DNA of 64,000 nt from Pseudomonadota bacterium (GCA_021821945.1 JAJZTF010000002.1:62001-126000); one strand, 5' to 3'; positions 1 through 8,741 are shown, numbered from the stretch's first letter. Numbers and translations are program-made. The notes: a model not told the origin generated them from the sequence alone.

Positions 1-1061
1 GCTACGGTTATGCCGTGCAATGCAGGCACATCGAAATCATAGAGGCAGCGCATCCCGTGCCCGACGAGGCGGGGCTCATTGCAAGCCAGCTCATGCTGGA
101 AATGGTGTCCGACCTCACCGAAGACGATCTCGTGCTGTGCCTGATTTCGGGAGGAGGCTCATCCCTGCTCGCGCTGCCGCTGGACGGAATTGCGCTCGAG
201 GAAAAGCAGCAGATCAACAGGCAGCTTTTGCGAAGCGGCGCCTCGATCTCGGAGATCAACTGCGTGCGCCGCCATCTTTCCGCGATCAAGGGCGGGAGGC
301 TTGCCAGGGCCTGCCATCCCGCAAGCGTCGTGAACCTCATCATCTCCGATGTGCCGGGCGACGATCCGGTGGACATCGCATCCGGCCCCACCGTTCCCGA
401 TCCCACCACATGCCGGGATGCGCTTGCCATACTGGAGCGCTATGCGATCGAAGTGCCGGATCACGTGCAGGAGCTGCTCGCAAGCGGCAGGGGGGAGTCG
501 GTGAAGCCAGGAGATGCGAGGCTGCCGGCAATCGAGACGCATTTGATCGCAACACCCCAGATGGCGCTGGAAGCCGCCGCAGAAAAGGCCCGTAGCCTGG
601 GGGTTCCATGCTATATCCTGGGCGATGCGATAGAGGGCGAGGCGCGCGATGTCGCCAGGGTGATGGGGGGCATCGCGCTTCAGGTGAAGAAAAGGGGCCA
701 GCCGTTCGAGCCTCCCTGCGTGCTGCTCTCGGGTGGCGAGACGACCGTGACGGTCAGGGGCGACGGACGGGGAGGGCGCAATGTCGAGTTTCTGCTTGCG
801 CTGGCATTGACGCTGCGCGGGGAGCCCGGAATACATGCGCTGGCAGGCGACACCGATGGCGTGGACGGCAGCGAGGAGGTCGCGGGCGCCTACGTTGCGC
901 CAGACACGCTTTCCCGCGCCCTCGAACTTGGCATGTCAGCTGTTGACAGCCTCGCTAGAAACGATGGGCACGGTTTTTTCGGGAGGCTGGGCGATGCGGT
1001 CGTGACCGGCCCCACGCTTACCAACGTCAACGACTTTCGGGCGATTTTCATAGAGGGGTGA
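1..1061 (+). CDS. Glycerate 2-kinase (MOFRL/GckA-TtuD family), 5' end cut by window edge
   Basis: The reading frame is already open at base 3, so the N-terminus lies outside the window; about 352 residues remain of a family usually 410-430 long. Visible family marks are the SGGGSS loop, the GRGGRN motif in the C-terminal MOFRL domain, and the closing DAVVTGPTLTNVNDFR stretch. The family phosphorylates D-glycerate, usually to 2-phosphoglycerate, in the cytoplasm. It converges on lutC, with the two 3' ends overlapping by 14 bases. With the GarR-like and hydroxyacid dehydrogenases at 15-16.9 kb it would complete a glycerate route into glycolysis. The family is clear; membership in the pathway is inferred from position. 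Confidence 0.9.
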   Translation, partial: YGYAVQCRHIEIIEAAHPVPDEAGLIASQLMLEMVSDLTEDDLVLCLISGGGSSLLALPLDGIALEEKQQINRQLLRSGASISEINCVRRHLSAIKGGRLARACHPASVVNLIISDVPGDDPVDIASGPTVPDPTTCRDALAILERYAIEVPDHVQELLASGRGESVKPGDARLPAIETHLIATPQMALEAAAEKARSLGVPCYILGDAIEGEARDVARVMGGIALQVKKRGQPFEPPCVLLSGGETTVTVRGDGRGGRNVEFLLALALTLRGEPGIHALAGDTDGVDGSEEVAGAYVAPDTLSRALELGMSAVDSLARNDGHGFFGRLGDAVVTGPTLTNVNDFRAIFIEG

Positions 1062-1674
1062 GCACCAGCAGCACGCGATACGGGCCGTGTGCGCCCAGCG
1101 TCACCGTCTGTTCTATGTCCGCCGTGCGGGAGGGCCCGGAGATGAAATTCACCGTCCTCGGAGGTGCTCCGAATTCGCGACGCAACAGATCCCACGCGTC
1201 TTCCATGGTCGCCACGATGCGACGAGGATCGACGATCGCCACATGGGTCTCGGGAAGCAGGCTGACCGAGGCGGGCGTCTTTTCCCCGCCCAGAAGCAGG
1301 AGCGTTCCCGTTTCGGCGATCGCGCAGAATGCGCCGGTGATTCCAACCATGTCCTCATTTCCCGCAGGTCTGGCCTCGATTTCCAGCCCCGAATTTCGCC
1401 ATGGAAGATGGGCGAGGGCAGGCCAGCACACGCCCTTCATCGGAAGCGCCCTTTGCTTGAGATATTCCGCGATCAGTCCTGGAACAAGGCCTAATTGATC
1501 CGCCTCGATCAGGTCGCTCGAGAGCTTTGCAGCGCGTTCCGCAAAGCGCTTCTTCAGGTCGTCGAAGGCCAGAGGCTCCGGCCCGCGCGGGTGAGTTTCG
1601 AGATGATGCCTCAAGGCGGCCTCGTCAGGCCTGGCCTTCGATATCCTGGCCAGTATCTTTTCCCGCGCGTTCAT
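1048..1674 (-). CDS. lutC: LutC-type lactate utilization protein
   Basis: This 208-residue DUF162/LUD-domain protein is the third gene of a lutABC operon. Family marks are the AETGTLLL segment, the THVAIVDPRRIV stretch and the SGPSRTADIEQT region near the C-terminus. In Bacillus and Shewanella the LutABC (LldEFG) complex oxidises L-lactate to pyruvate; LutC carries no iron-sulfur motif. The ATG at 1674 overlaps the lutB stop by 4 bases, which fixes the start and implies translational coupling. A longer in-frame reading upstream lies inside lutB and is rejected. Whether lactate or another 2-hydroxyacid is the substrate cannot be read from the sequence. Confidence 0.9.
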   Translation of the reverse strand: MNAREKILARISKARPDEAALRHHLETHPRGPEPLAFDDLKKRFAERAAKLSSDLIEADQLGLVPGLIAEYLKQRALPMKGVCWPALAHLPWRNSGLEIEARPAGNEDMVGITGAFCAIAETGTLLLLGGEKTPASVSLLPETHVAIVDPRRIVATMEDAWDLLRREFGAPPRTVNFISGPSRTADIEQTVTLGAHGPYRVLLVLTPL

Positions 1675-3071
1675 GATCTTTCCTTGTAGAGTTCGCGGAA
1701 GGTCTTTCCTTCTGGCGCCGGAAAATCGCGGCCATCGGTCCAGCCGGATGCGCCGGGAAGCCTGTGAAGCAGCCCTTTGCTGCCGCCCATGAGATTCATT
1801 GCGCGGACCGCAATCTTCGTTGCAAGCGCATAGGCCCTGGGATGCAGCGCAAGCCATGACCATGCCTTCAGCAGCGCGGTTTCCCTTTGCGGCCGGATGC
1901 CGAGCGTGAGCTGCTTTTCGCGCAGTTTCCTCAGCAGGTCGGGCAGCGGAATCTTGACAGGACAGACGACGGCGCAGGCGCCGCAAAGGGTGGAGGCATT
2001 GGGGAGATCGGGCGCCTTTTCGATTCCGTCGAGCAGCGGCGTGAGTATCGACCCCATGGGGCCGGGATAGACCCATCCATAGGCATGCCCGCCTATGTTC
2101 TGATAGACGGGGCAGTGGTTCATGCATGCGCCGCAGCGTATGCAGCGCAGCATCTCCTGCATCGGCGTGCCCAAGAGGCTGCTTCTTCCGTTGTCCAGAA
2201 GCACGATGTGAAAGTGCTCAGGCCCTTCCGGGTCGCCTTCTCCCCTTTTGCCGGTCAGCAGCGAGACATAGTTGGTGATCGACTGCCCTGTGGCCGAACG
2301 CGGGAGCAGGCGCAGCAGGGTGGACAAGTCTTCCAGCGTGGGCACGACCTTCTCTATCCCGGTGATCGCGACATGCACGCGCGGCAGCGTGGTCACGAGC
2401 CTTCCGTTTCCTTCGTTGGTGACGATGAGCGCCGAACCGGTCTCGGCGATCAGGAAGTTCGCGCCCGAGATGCCCATGTCCGCATTCAGGAAGGCGGGAC
2501 GCAGCACCTCGCGCGCTTCGCGGCATAGCTCTGCGATGCCCGTCTTGCGCGGCAATCCGTGCACCTTTTCGAAGAGATCCGAGATCTCCTCCTTGTTCTT
2601 GTGGACGACCGGGGCGACGATGTGCGAGGGCGCCTCGTGAGCCTTTTGCAATATGTATTCGCCGAGATCGGTTTCCACGACCTCAACGCCCGCCTTTTCC
2701 AGTGCCTCGTTGAGCCCGCATTCCTCGCTGACCATGGACTTGGATTTGGCTGCGGTCTTGACATTATGAAGGGCTGCGATTTCTGCAACTATCCGGTTCG
2801 CATCCTCGACGGTCTCGGCCCAGTGCACGACTGCGCCGCGGCTTGTCGCCCGTTCTTCGAATTCCAGGAGCCAGTGCCCGAGGTTGTTGAGGACGCGGTC
2901 GCGGATTTGCGCCGCCGCATCGCGCGTTTCCTGAAGATCGTGTATCTCGCTGATCACGGCCGAGCGGCCCTCGACGAAGCGCGACTGCAATCGCGACAGC
3001 GCCTGCTGCAGTCTCTCGTCTGCAAGCTTGACCGTGACCTGCCGCTTGAAGTCAAAGGATGCGTTACGCAT
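1671..3071 (-). CDS. lutB: LutB-type iron-sulfur lactate utilization protein
   Basis: This 466-residue protein has an N-terminal LUD domain (roughly residues 60-290, with an IAETGSALIVTNEGN segment) followed by a two-cluster ferredoxin-like domain. Cys310, 313, 316 and 320 form CxxCxxCxxxC, and a second set follows from Cys363 (CGACAVVCP). The family is the electron-transferring subunit of the LutABC 2-hydroxyacid oxidation system. Its ATG overlaps the lutA stop by one base (TGATG) and its own stop overlaps lutC, so the three genes are tightly coupled. Length and motif set are normal for LutB. Confidence 0.93.
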   Translation of the reverse strand: MRNASFDFKRQVTVKLADERLQQALSRLQSRFVEGRSAVISEIHDLQETRDAAAQIRDRVLNNLGHWLLEFEERATSRGAVVHWAETVEDANRIVAEIAALHNVKTAAKSKSMVSEECGLNEALEKAGVEVVETDLGEYILQKAHEAPSHIVAPVVHKNKEEISDLFEKVHGLPRKTGIAELCREAREVLRPAFLNADMGISGANFLIAETGSALIVTNEGNGRLVTTLPRVHVAITGIEKVVPTLEDLSTLLRLLPRSATGQSITNYVSLLTGKRGEGDPEGPEHFHIVLLDNGRSSLLGTPMQEMLRCIRCGACMNHCPVYQNIGGHAYGWVYPGPMGSILTPLLDGIEKAPDLPNASTLCGACAVVCPVKIPLPDLLRKLREKQLTLGIRPQRETALLKAWSWLALHPRAYALATKIAVRAMNLMGGSKGLLHRLPGASGWTDGRDFPAPEGKTFRELYKERS

Positions 3072-3799
3072 CAGTCTTCCTCTCCTGCCAGGATTTCCGC
3101 GATGTGCAGCACCCTGGTGTCATGGTCTCCATTGCGTCTCAGCCTGCCTTCGATGTTGAGCAGGCAGCCCAGATCTCCGCCTGCGATGGCGCCTGCATGG
3201 GTTTCTGTTATGTGCCTGCATTTGTTGTCCGACATGCGCGTTGAAAGCTCGCCATACTTCACCGAGAAGGTTCCGCCGAAGCCGCAGCATGTGGTCGATT
3301 CGACCATCTCCTTAAGGACGACGCCAGGCATTCTTGCAAGAAGAGCGCGCGGCTGTTTGTATACGTCGAGCTCGCGCAGGCCCGAGCAGGAGTCGTGGTA
3401 GGTAAGGCGCCCCCTGAATGTGCCGGGCATCTTTTCGAGCCTGACTATCCTGTGCAGGAAGTCCGTGAGCTCGAATGTGCGCTCTGCAATATTCAGGAAT
3501 CTGTCGAGCAGTTCGGGCTCGTCTTCGAAGAGAGCAGGGTAGTGGACGCGTATCATGCCGGCGCAGGATCCGGAAGGAATGACGATGTAATCGAAGCTCT
3601 CGAATTCGGAGAGGAATTTCAGCGCGAGTTCCTTTGCCGTTTTGCTGTCGCCCGAATTGTATCCGGGCTGGCCGCAGCAGGTCTGGCTTTCCGGCACGAA
3701 TACTACGCATCCTGCGGCCTTGAGCAGCCGCAGCGTCGCAAAGCCTATCTTCGGACGCATGGAGTCGACGAGGCAGGTGACGAATAGTCCGATGCGCAT
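3071..3799 (-). CDS. lutA: LutA-type lactate utilization protein (CCG domains)
   Basis: This 242-residue protein has two cysteine-rich CCG domains, with CCG at residues 41-43 and 171-173 and additional Cys at 79 and 138. These are the hallmark of LutA/LldE and of heterodisulfide reductase B-type subunits, where such motifs bind an iron-sulfur centre. It is the first of the three lut genes. It starts 13 bases after the GlcG-like gene behind a purine-rich GGAAAA site, in the same operon as the IclR regulator. The family role is oxidation of L-lactate to pyruvate with LutB and LutC; the real substrate here may differ. Confidence 0.93.
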   Translation of the reverse strand: MRIGLFVTCLVDSMRPKIGFATLRLLKAAGCVVFVPESQTCCGQPGYNSGDSKTAKELALKFLSEFESFDYIVIPSGSCAGMIRVHYPALFEDEPELLDRFLNIAERTFELTDFLHRIVRLEKMPGTFRGRLTYHDSCSGLRELDVYKQPRALLARMPGVVLKEMVESTTCCGFGGTFSVKYGELSTRMSDNKCRHITETHAGAIAGGDLGCLLNIEGRLRRNGDHDTRVLHIAEILAGEED

Positions 3800-3812
3800 C
3801 GATTTTTCCTTT

Positions 3813-4229
3813 TCAGGGTTGCCGGCCGATGAATTCGCCTATGCCAAAGCGCGCAATCTGCGCGTCCTCGTTGGATTTTACGCCGGATACGCCGACTGCG
3901 CCCACGCATTCGCCGTCGACCATGATGGGCTCGCCGCCTTCCAGCATGGTGAGCCCTCCCGGTACGGAAAGGAACGCGTTGCGGTTGGCGGCCACGACCT
4001 CTTCATATGCCTTGGAAGGCCTGCGACCGAGCGCGGCGGTGCGCGCCTTGCCTGCCGCGATGTCCATGCTGGTCAAAGGTGCGCTGTCCAGCCTCTGCAG
4101 CCAGACAAGATGCCCTCCGTCGTCGACGATCGCGATGCTGACCGCCCAGTTGTGACGCAGCGCCTCCGCCTCGCAGGATGCCGCGATCAGCCTAGCATCG
4201 GCCAGCGTGAGATACTTTTTCGATTTCAT
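3813..4229 (-). CDS. GlcG/HbpS-like (DUF336) protein
   Basis: This 138-residue protein belongs to the GlcG/HbpS family, shown by the GGHLVWLQRLD stretch, the KARTAALGRRPS segment and the glycine-rich GGEPIMVDGECVGAVGVSG end. Members sit in glycolate, propanediol and aromatic catabolic operons and some bind haem; no enzymatic role is settled. The ATG at 4229 overlaps the IclR stop by 4 bases and is preferred over an upstream in-frame reading that lies inside the IclR gene. It is co-transcribed with iclR and lutABC, which suggests a small-hydroxyacid or redox accessory role. Confidence 0.85.
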   Translation of the reverse strand: MKSKKYLTLADARLIAASCEAEALRHNWAVSIAIVDDGGHLVWLQRLDSAPLTSMDIAAGKARTAALGRRPSKAYEEVVAANRNAFLSVPGGLTMLEGGEPIMVDGECVGAVGVSGVKSNEDAQIARFGIGEFIGRQP

Positions 4230-5014
4230 GTGTTCCCTCTTTGATGATGGTTCGAAAATGACGCATGATAACCGAGCTGTCTTGAAATCTGTTCGCTGGC
4301 CTGCATCACGAGCTCGGTCCATTCGTCCCGGCGGCGCTCTATCGGGGCGGAAACGGAAAGCCCCGCGATCACCTGTCCGCTCGCATCGCGTATCAGCGCG
4401 CCTATGCACCCCACGCCCAGCTCCGCTTCCTGGTCATCATAGGCATAGCCGCGCTTTGCGCATGCGATGCAGTCCCTGATCAGCGATGCGACGGTCTTGT
4501 GCGTGTTGGCCGTGTACTGGGGAAGCCTGCTGCGCTTTGCATAGCCGCGGCAGGCCTCCTCGCCCAATTCGCCCAGCATCAGCTTGCCCACGGCGGTCAC
4601 ATGAAGCGGCGCCCGGCTGCCGATCACCTGTTCCACCCTGATCATGCGCTTTGCCAGGCTGCGCTCTATGTACACGACCTCGTCGCCTTCGCGCACGGTC
4701 AGATTGACCGTCTCGTCCAGCTGGTCGCGCAGCATCTCCATCACCGGCAGCGCGACCTTCCTGAAATCCGTGCTTGCCCCGACGCGGTTGCCCAGCTGCA
4801 TGAGCTTCACGCCCAGCCGGTAGTTGCCGCGGCTCGTGCGCTCGACGAAGCCCTCCTCGGCAAGCGAGGCGAGTATGCGGAATGCGGTGGACGGATGCAA
4901 TCCGGTTTCCGCCGAAAGCACCTTGAGGCTCGCATCCTCCTTCTGGGCTGCGATGGCGTCCAGCAGTCTTGCGAGCCTTTCTATCACCTGTATCGAGTTG
5001 GGTTCTTTTTTCAT
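4226..5014 (-). CDS. IclR-family transcriptional regulator
   Basis: This 262-residue protein has an N-terminal winged helix-turn-helix (about residues 8-70, including LSAETGLHPSTAFRILASL) and a C-terminal IclR effector domain (about 80-255, with LHVTAVGKLMLGEL and GVGCIGALIRDASG). IclR proteins repress or activate catabolic operons in response to a small organic acid. It is the first gene of the minus-strand operon with GlcG and LutABC and faces the TPP-enzyme operon across 121 bases, so it probably controls both. The effector is unknown; a pathway intermediate such as glyoxylate, hydroxypyruvate or the imported substrate is likely. Confidence 0.93.
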   Translation of the reverse strand: MKKEPNSIQVIERLARLLDAIAAQKEDASLKVLSAETGLHPSTAFRILASLAEEGFVERTSRGNYRLGVKLMQLGNRVGASTDFRKVALPVMEMLRDQLDETVNLTVREGDEVVYIERSLAKRMIRVEQVIGSRAPLHVTAVGKLMLGELGEEACRGYAKRSRLPQYTANTHKTVASLIRDCIACAKRGYAYDDQEAELGVGCIGALIRDASGQVIAGLSVSAPIERRRDEWTELVMQASEQISRQLGYHASFSNHHQRGNT

Positions 5015-5135
5015 AATGTGAAAACGATTGTGTATTGCGAAATATTATAGCGGGGAGTATTCTCGCTGCAAATGTTTTTTATCGATTACCGGAAGCCACC
5101 CGCAGTGGCGAAATGAACCAGAGAGGAGCAACAAC
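5015..5135. promoter_or_regulatory. Divergent control region between iclR-lut and TPP-enzyme operons
   Basis: This is the only non-coding stretch between two oppositely oriented operons, so both promoters and the IclR operator should lie here. It is markedly AT-rich from 5008 to 5050 compared with the flanks. A TATTAT -10-like box sits at 5043-5048, and an ATTG pair recurs at 5027-5030 and 5034-5037. I could not find a perfect palindrome or a convincing -35 box. The ribosome binding site GAGAGGAG at 5121-5128 belongs to the plus-strand gene. Confidence 0.4.
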
Positions 5136-7328
5136 ATGACGACGATCGCGGCCCCCAATTTTTGTGAAGGCATCCAGTATTTCGGGGATGCCTGGGAGGG
5201 TTTCTCCGTGCATGCAGCGCGTGCGGCAATCGCCGAGGGAGAGGCTGCAATCAGGGATCCGAATTCCGCCGATGCGGTCTATCAGACGCTGTTGATGGCC
5301 GATGCGCTGCGCTATGTCACGCTGCAGGTGTGCGGTTCCAAGGGGTCCGGCCATCCCGGCGGCTTTGCCAGCAGTGCGGAGGCTTATGCATCGCTTGTGA
5401 TGCTGGGACACACCAATATCGTCACCGAAGTGGGCCACCATGCTCCCGGTTTCTACAGTGCGATGTTCCTCGACACCTCATTGGAAGAGATGGGCATCAG
5501 GACCATGAGCGACATGATGGCCAGATTCCGCGAGAAGCATGGTCTCCTCGGTCACCTTTCGGGCGCGATCCCCGGGCTGCTTGCCCCCGCAGGCCCCTTG
5601 GGGCAGGGGCAGCACTTCGCGATGGCGGGCGCCCTCCTGCATCCGGGCAAGCTGTTCCCGGTGACCATAGGCGACGGCGGCATGGGCGAGCCCTATGTGC
5701 TGAATTCGATGATGCACTTCAATACCGCATACCCCAAGGTGACCAATTTCCTGCCGACCCTGATATGGAACGGTTACAGCCAGGAGCATCATTCCATGGT
5801 GTCGAGGTTCACCAACGAGGAGATGATCGCCTACTGGAAGGGTCATGGCTTCAAGGAGGTCGTGCTGGTCGACGCGAAGGATTTCGATGACAGCAACCAG
5901 GCTGGCGCCTATGTCGACAGCTCGCGCTTTTCGCTGAAGCAGCGCCTGGCATTTGCATCCGCCGTGCTTTCGGGTGTGGACAGGGCCGCCAAATCGGCGC
6001 TGGGCGGCACGCTGACCGCATTCATCATCAAACAGCTGAAGGGCACGGGCGTGCATACGGTGGGCGCCAAATCGCACAATCTTTATCCTGCCGACAGCCT
6101 CGACAAGCCGCACATGATAGAAGGGCTGAAGCGCCGCGCGCTGAACCCCGATGCCTGGGCCATCGTGCGCGAGAATTTCGTGCGCGCGGGCGGCGGCCCT
6201 GCCGCAAGGACCGCGGTGACCGAGCATGTCCTCGAGCTCTCCCCTCTCGGGCAGATGCCTTTCAAGGAATATGCAAAGAACGAGAAGGCGGTTCCGGCGA
6301 CCGCGATGGGCGCGCTCGTCGCCTATGTCGGCACTCAGGACAGGCGCTTTGTCGTCACCAATGCGGACGGCAACGAGGCTTCCGCGATGAAGAACATCAA
6401 CGATGCGCTGAAGATCCGCCATCCGACCGTCGATCCGCTTTACAACCAGGAGCCCGAGGGCCAGGTATACGAACCTCTGAACGAGGATGCCTGCGCGGGG
6501 CTTGCGGCCGGTCTCTGCCTCTTCGGTTCCCGTGCGCTCTGGCTTTCCTACGAGAGTTTCGCGATCAACGGATGGCCCATCGTCCAGACCGTGGCCCAGG
6601 CGATGGCGGAGCTGCGCCGCAGGACGCCTTCCATCGTTTCGATGTTCACGGCGGGCGCCTTGGAGCAGGGAAGAAACGGCTGGACGCACCAGCGGCCCGA
6701 GATCGAGAACTATTTCGCCGCGCAGATGCGAAACGGCAACACCTATCCGTTGTTCCCCTGTGATGCGAATGCAATACAGGCTGCATACGAATACGCCACA
6801 AACAGCTTCAACAAGTGCATGGTGATCATCGCATCCAAGAGCCCGTTGCCCGTTTACATGAGCATGGAGGAGGCGAAGCATGCGGTCGAAGAGGGCGCTG
6901 CGACCATATACGAAAGCCGCAGCGGCAGCAAAACGGTGGTGTTCGCGGTGACCGGAGACATGGTGCTGATGCCCGTGTTCGAGGCGAAGGACAGGCTCGA
7001 GGCGGACGGCTACAGGGTGCGCATCGTGTCCGTGGTGAACCCGCGCCGCCTGTATCGCTCGGTCGACATCTCGTGGGATACGGTGGCGGAGCCTGACAAC
7101 AAGTTCATGGACGATGCGCATTTCAATGCGCTGTTCGATGCGGACGTGCTGCTTGCCGTGAGCGGCGGACCGAGCGCGGTTCTCGAGCCTGTGCTTTTGC
7201 GCACGCGTGCGGCAAGGCGTGACACCTTTGCATGGAAACGCGGCGAGACCACGGCAACGCCCGCGGAGATCATGGCATTCAACGGGCTGACCGCTGAGGC
7301 GATGGTGAAGCGCGTGATGGCGGCCTGA
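5136..7328 (+). CDS. Phosphoketolase/transketolase-like thiamine-diphosphate enzyme
   Basis: This 730-residue cytoplasmic enzyme mixes two related families. The N-terminal SGHPGG (71-76) is transketolase-like. The TPP-binding segment GDGGMGEPYVLNSMMHFN (179 on), the following LIWNGYS, and the later NGWTHQRP and FPCDANAIQAA stretches line up with phosphoketolases (LHLNGYK, NGFSHQ, LPPDANTL). Phosphoketolases are near 790 residues and carry a GHWGTTPG motif not seen here. It probably cleaves a ketose or keto-acid phosphate by TPP chemistry; the substrate is unknown. ATG 5136 is chosen for its GAGAGGAG site; an upstream start lacks one. The DUF1537 kinase starts two bases after its stop. Confidence 0.75.
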   Translation: MTTIAAPNFCEGIQYFGDAWEGFSVHAARAAIAEGEAAIRDPNSADAVYQTLLMADALRYVTLQVCGSKGSGHPGGFASSAEAYASLVMLGHTNIVTEVGHHAPGFYSAMFLDTSLEEMGIRTMSDMMARFREKHGLLGHLSGAIPGLLAPAGPLGQGQHFAMAGALLHPGKLFPVTIGDGGMGEPYVLNSMMHFNTAYPKVTNFLPTLIWNGYSQEHHSMVSRFTNEEMIAYWKGHGFKEVVLVDAKDFDDSNQAGAYVDSSRFSLKQRLAFASAVLSGVDRAAKSALGGTLTAFIIKQLKGTGVHTVGAKSHNLYPADSLDKPHMIEGLKRRALNPDAWAIVRENFVRAGGGPAARTAVTEHVLELSPLGQMPFKEYAKNEKAVPATAMGALVAYVGTQDRRFVVTNADGNEASAMKNINDALKIRHPTVDPLYNQEPEGQVYEPLNEDACAGLAAGLCLFGSRALWLSYESFAINGWPIVQTVAQAMAELRRRTPSIVSMFTAGALEQGRNGWTHQRPEIENYFAAQMRNGNTYPLFPCDANAIQAAYEYATNSFNKCMVIIASKSPLPVYMSMEEAKHAVEEGAATIYESRSGSKTVVFAVTGDMVLMPVFEAKDRLEADGYRVRIVSVVNPRRLYRSVDISWDTVAEPDNKFMDDAHFNALFDADVLLAVSGGPSAVLEPVLLRTRAARRDTFAWKRGETTATPAEIMAFNGLTAEAMVKRVMAA

Positions 7329-7330
7329 TC

Positions 7331-8665
7331 ATGCTTGATACCAAGATCATCGTTCTGGACGATGACCCAACCGGGTCGCAGACGGTGCACGGCTGCCTGC
7401 TTCTGACGCGCTGGGACGTCGCAACGCTGAAGGAGGCGATCCTGGATGAGTCACCGCTGTTCTTCGTGCTGACCAATACGCGAGGCATGGCGGCGGGTCC
7501 TGCTGCAGAAATCACGAGAGAAGTGTGCCGCAATGTCAAGCTTGCACTGCTTGAGTTGAAGGCGGAAGGGCGCGAGGTCAATCCCATCCTGGTCAGCCGT
7601 TCCGATTCGACCCTGCGCGGTCACTATCCGGTCGAGACAGACGTGATCGCCGAGGAGCTAGGTCCATTCGATGCGCATTTTCTGGTGCCGGCTTTTTTCG
7701 AGGGCGGCCGCATCACGAAGGACAGCGTGCATTACCTGATGGTGAACGGACGCGAGACCCCCGTGCATGAGACCGAGTTCGCGAAGGACTCGGTGTTCGG
7801 TTACCGGAACAGCTACCTTCCGGATTATGTCGAGGAAAAGACAAAGGGGCGCATCGCGGCCGGCAGCGTCGAGCGTTTCCTGCTTGCCGACGTGAGGGGT
7901 GACAGCCTGAAGCGCCTGATGGACCTGCACGGCAATGCGTGCTGCGTGGTCGATGCGGAGTCGCAGTCCGATCTGGATCATTTTGCGGGTCAGCTTCGGG
8001 AGGCGGCGGCGCAGGGCAAGCGTTTCCTGTTCAGAAGCGCGGCGAGCCTGCTCACCGCACTTTCGGGATTGCCGAAGCAGCCCGTTGCGGCCGAGGACAT
8101 GGCGCAATATGTCAGGAATGCGCGCCCCGGTGCGGTCATCGTGGGTTCCCATGTAAAGAAGACCACGGCGCAGCTTGGGCATCTCTTGAAGATGCCGGGC
8201 ATCTCGCCCATCGAGGTGGATGTCGAGCGGCTGGACGAAATGCGCGAAGCGCTGCTTCGGGAGACGATAGCGGGATGCGAGAAGAGCCATGAGCAGGGTT
8301 TGACGCCCGTGGTGTACACATCGCGGGTCGAGAAGGTCTTTCCTGACCAGGCGGCACGCCTAGCATTCGGCGACAGGGTCTCGGAATTCCTGATGGACGT
8401 GGTGCGCAATCTGCCCCTGACGATAGGCTTTCTGATCAGCAAGGGCGGCATCACCTCCAACGACGTGCTGAGCAAGGGGCTTGCGCTGCGCACATCGCGC
8501 GTGCTGGGCCAGATACTGCCGGGATGTTCGGTGGTGCGCTGTCCCGGGGATCATCCGCGCTACCCCGATCTGCCTGTGGTGATCTTTCCCGGGAACGTGG
8601 GCGACGATCTCGCGCTGGCCTCTGCCTACGCCAGACTGACAGGACTAAAAAACGAAATTAACTGA
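7331..8665 (+). CDS. DUF1537 four-carbon acid-sugar kinase family protein
   Basis: This 444-residue protein opens with the hallmark DDDPTGSQTVHG and has the NTRGM and SRSDSTLRGH segments and a C-terminal ISKGGITSNDV region typical of the DUF1537 kinase family (OtnK, DtnK). Characterised members phosphorylate 3-oxotetronate, D-threonate or 3-oxoisoapionate with ATP. It follows the TPP enzyme with no room for another promoter, so kinase and TPP enzyme very likely act in sequence. No OtnC aldolase, OtnI isomerase, PdxA2 or RLP gene is present, so the usual downstream steps are missing and the TPP enzyme may replace them. Confidence 0.85.
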   Translation: MLDTKIIVLDDDPTGSQTVHGCLLLTRWDVATLKEAILDESPLFFVLTNTRGMAAGPAAEITREVCRNVKLALLELKAEGREVNPILVSRSDSTLRGHYPVETDVIAEELGPFDAHFLVPAFFEGGRITKDSVHYLMVNGRETPVHETEFAKDSVFGYRNSYLPDYVEEKTKGRIAAGSVERFLLADVRGDSLKRLMDLHGNACCVVDAESQSDLDHFAGQLREAAAQGKRFLFRSAASLLTALSGLPKQPVAAEDMAQYVRNARPGAVIVGSHVKKTTAQLGHLLKMPGISPIEVDVERLDEMREALLRETIAGCEKSHEQGLTPVVYTSRVEKVFPDQAARLAFGDRVSEFLMDVVRNLPLTIGFLISKGGITSNDVLSKGLALRTSRVLGQILPGCSVVRCPGDHPRYPDLPVVIFPGNVGDDLALASAYARLTGLKNEIN

Positions 8666-8741
8666 TAGAATCGCCTTAATAAGACGGGCAAGACAAGCCT
8701 GCGTTGTTACTTTGATTGACCTTTAACGGGAGAAATAAAGC

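Noticed and set aside
3071-4229. LutA/GlcG taken as a glycolate oxidase GlcDEF-GlcG operon
   Set aside because: There is no GlcD flavoprotein, and the three proteins match LutA, LutB and LutC in size and motifs.
5478-7121. Long minus-strand open frame (547 codons) opposite the TPP enzyme gene
   Set aside because: It mirrors a strongly conserved plus-strand enzyme and is Arg/His-rich with no recognisable domain, as expected from GC-rich codon phase.
7331-8665. DUF1537 protein called specifically as 3-oxotetronate kinase OtnK
   Set aside because: The family has several substrates and the OtnC/OtnI partners are missing, so only the family is named.
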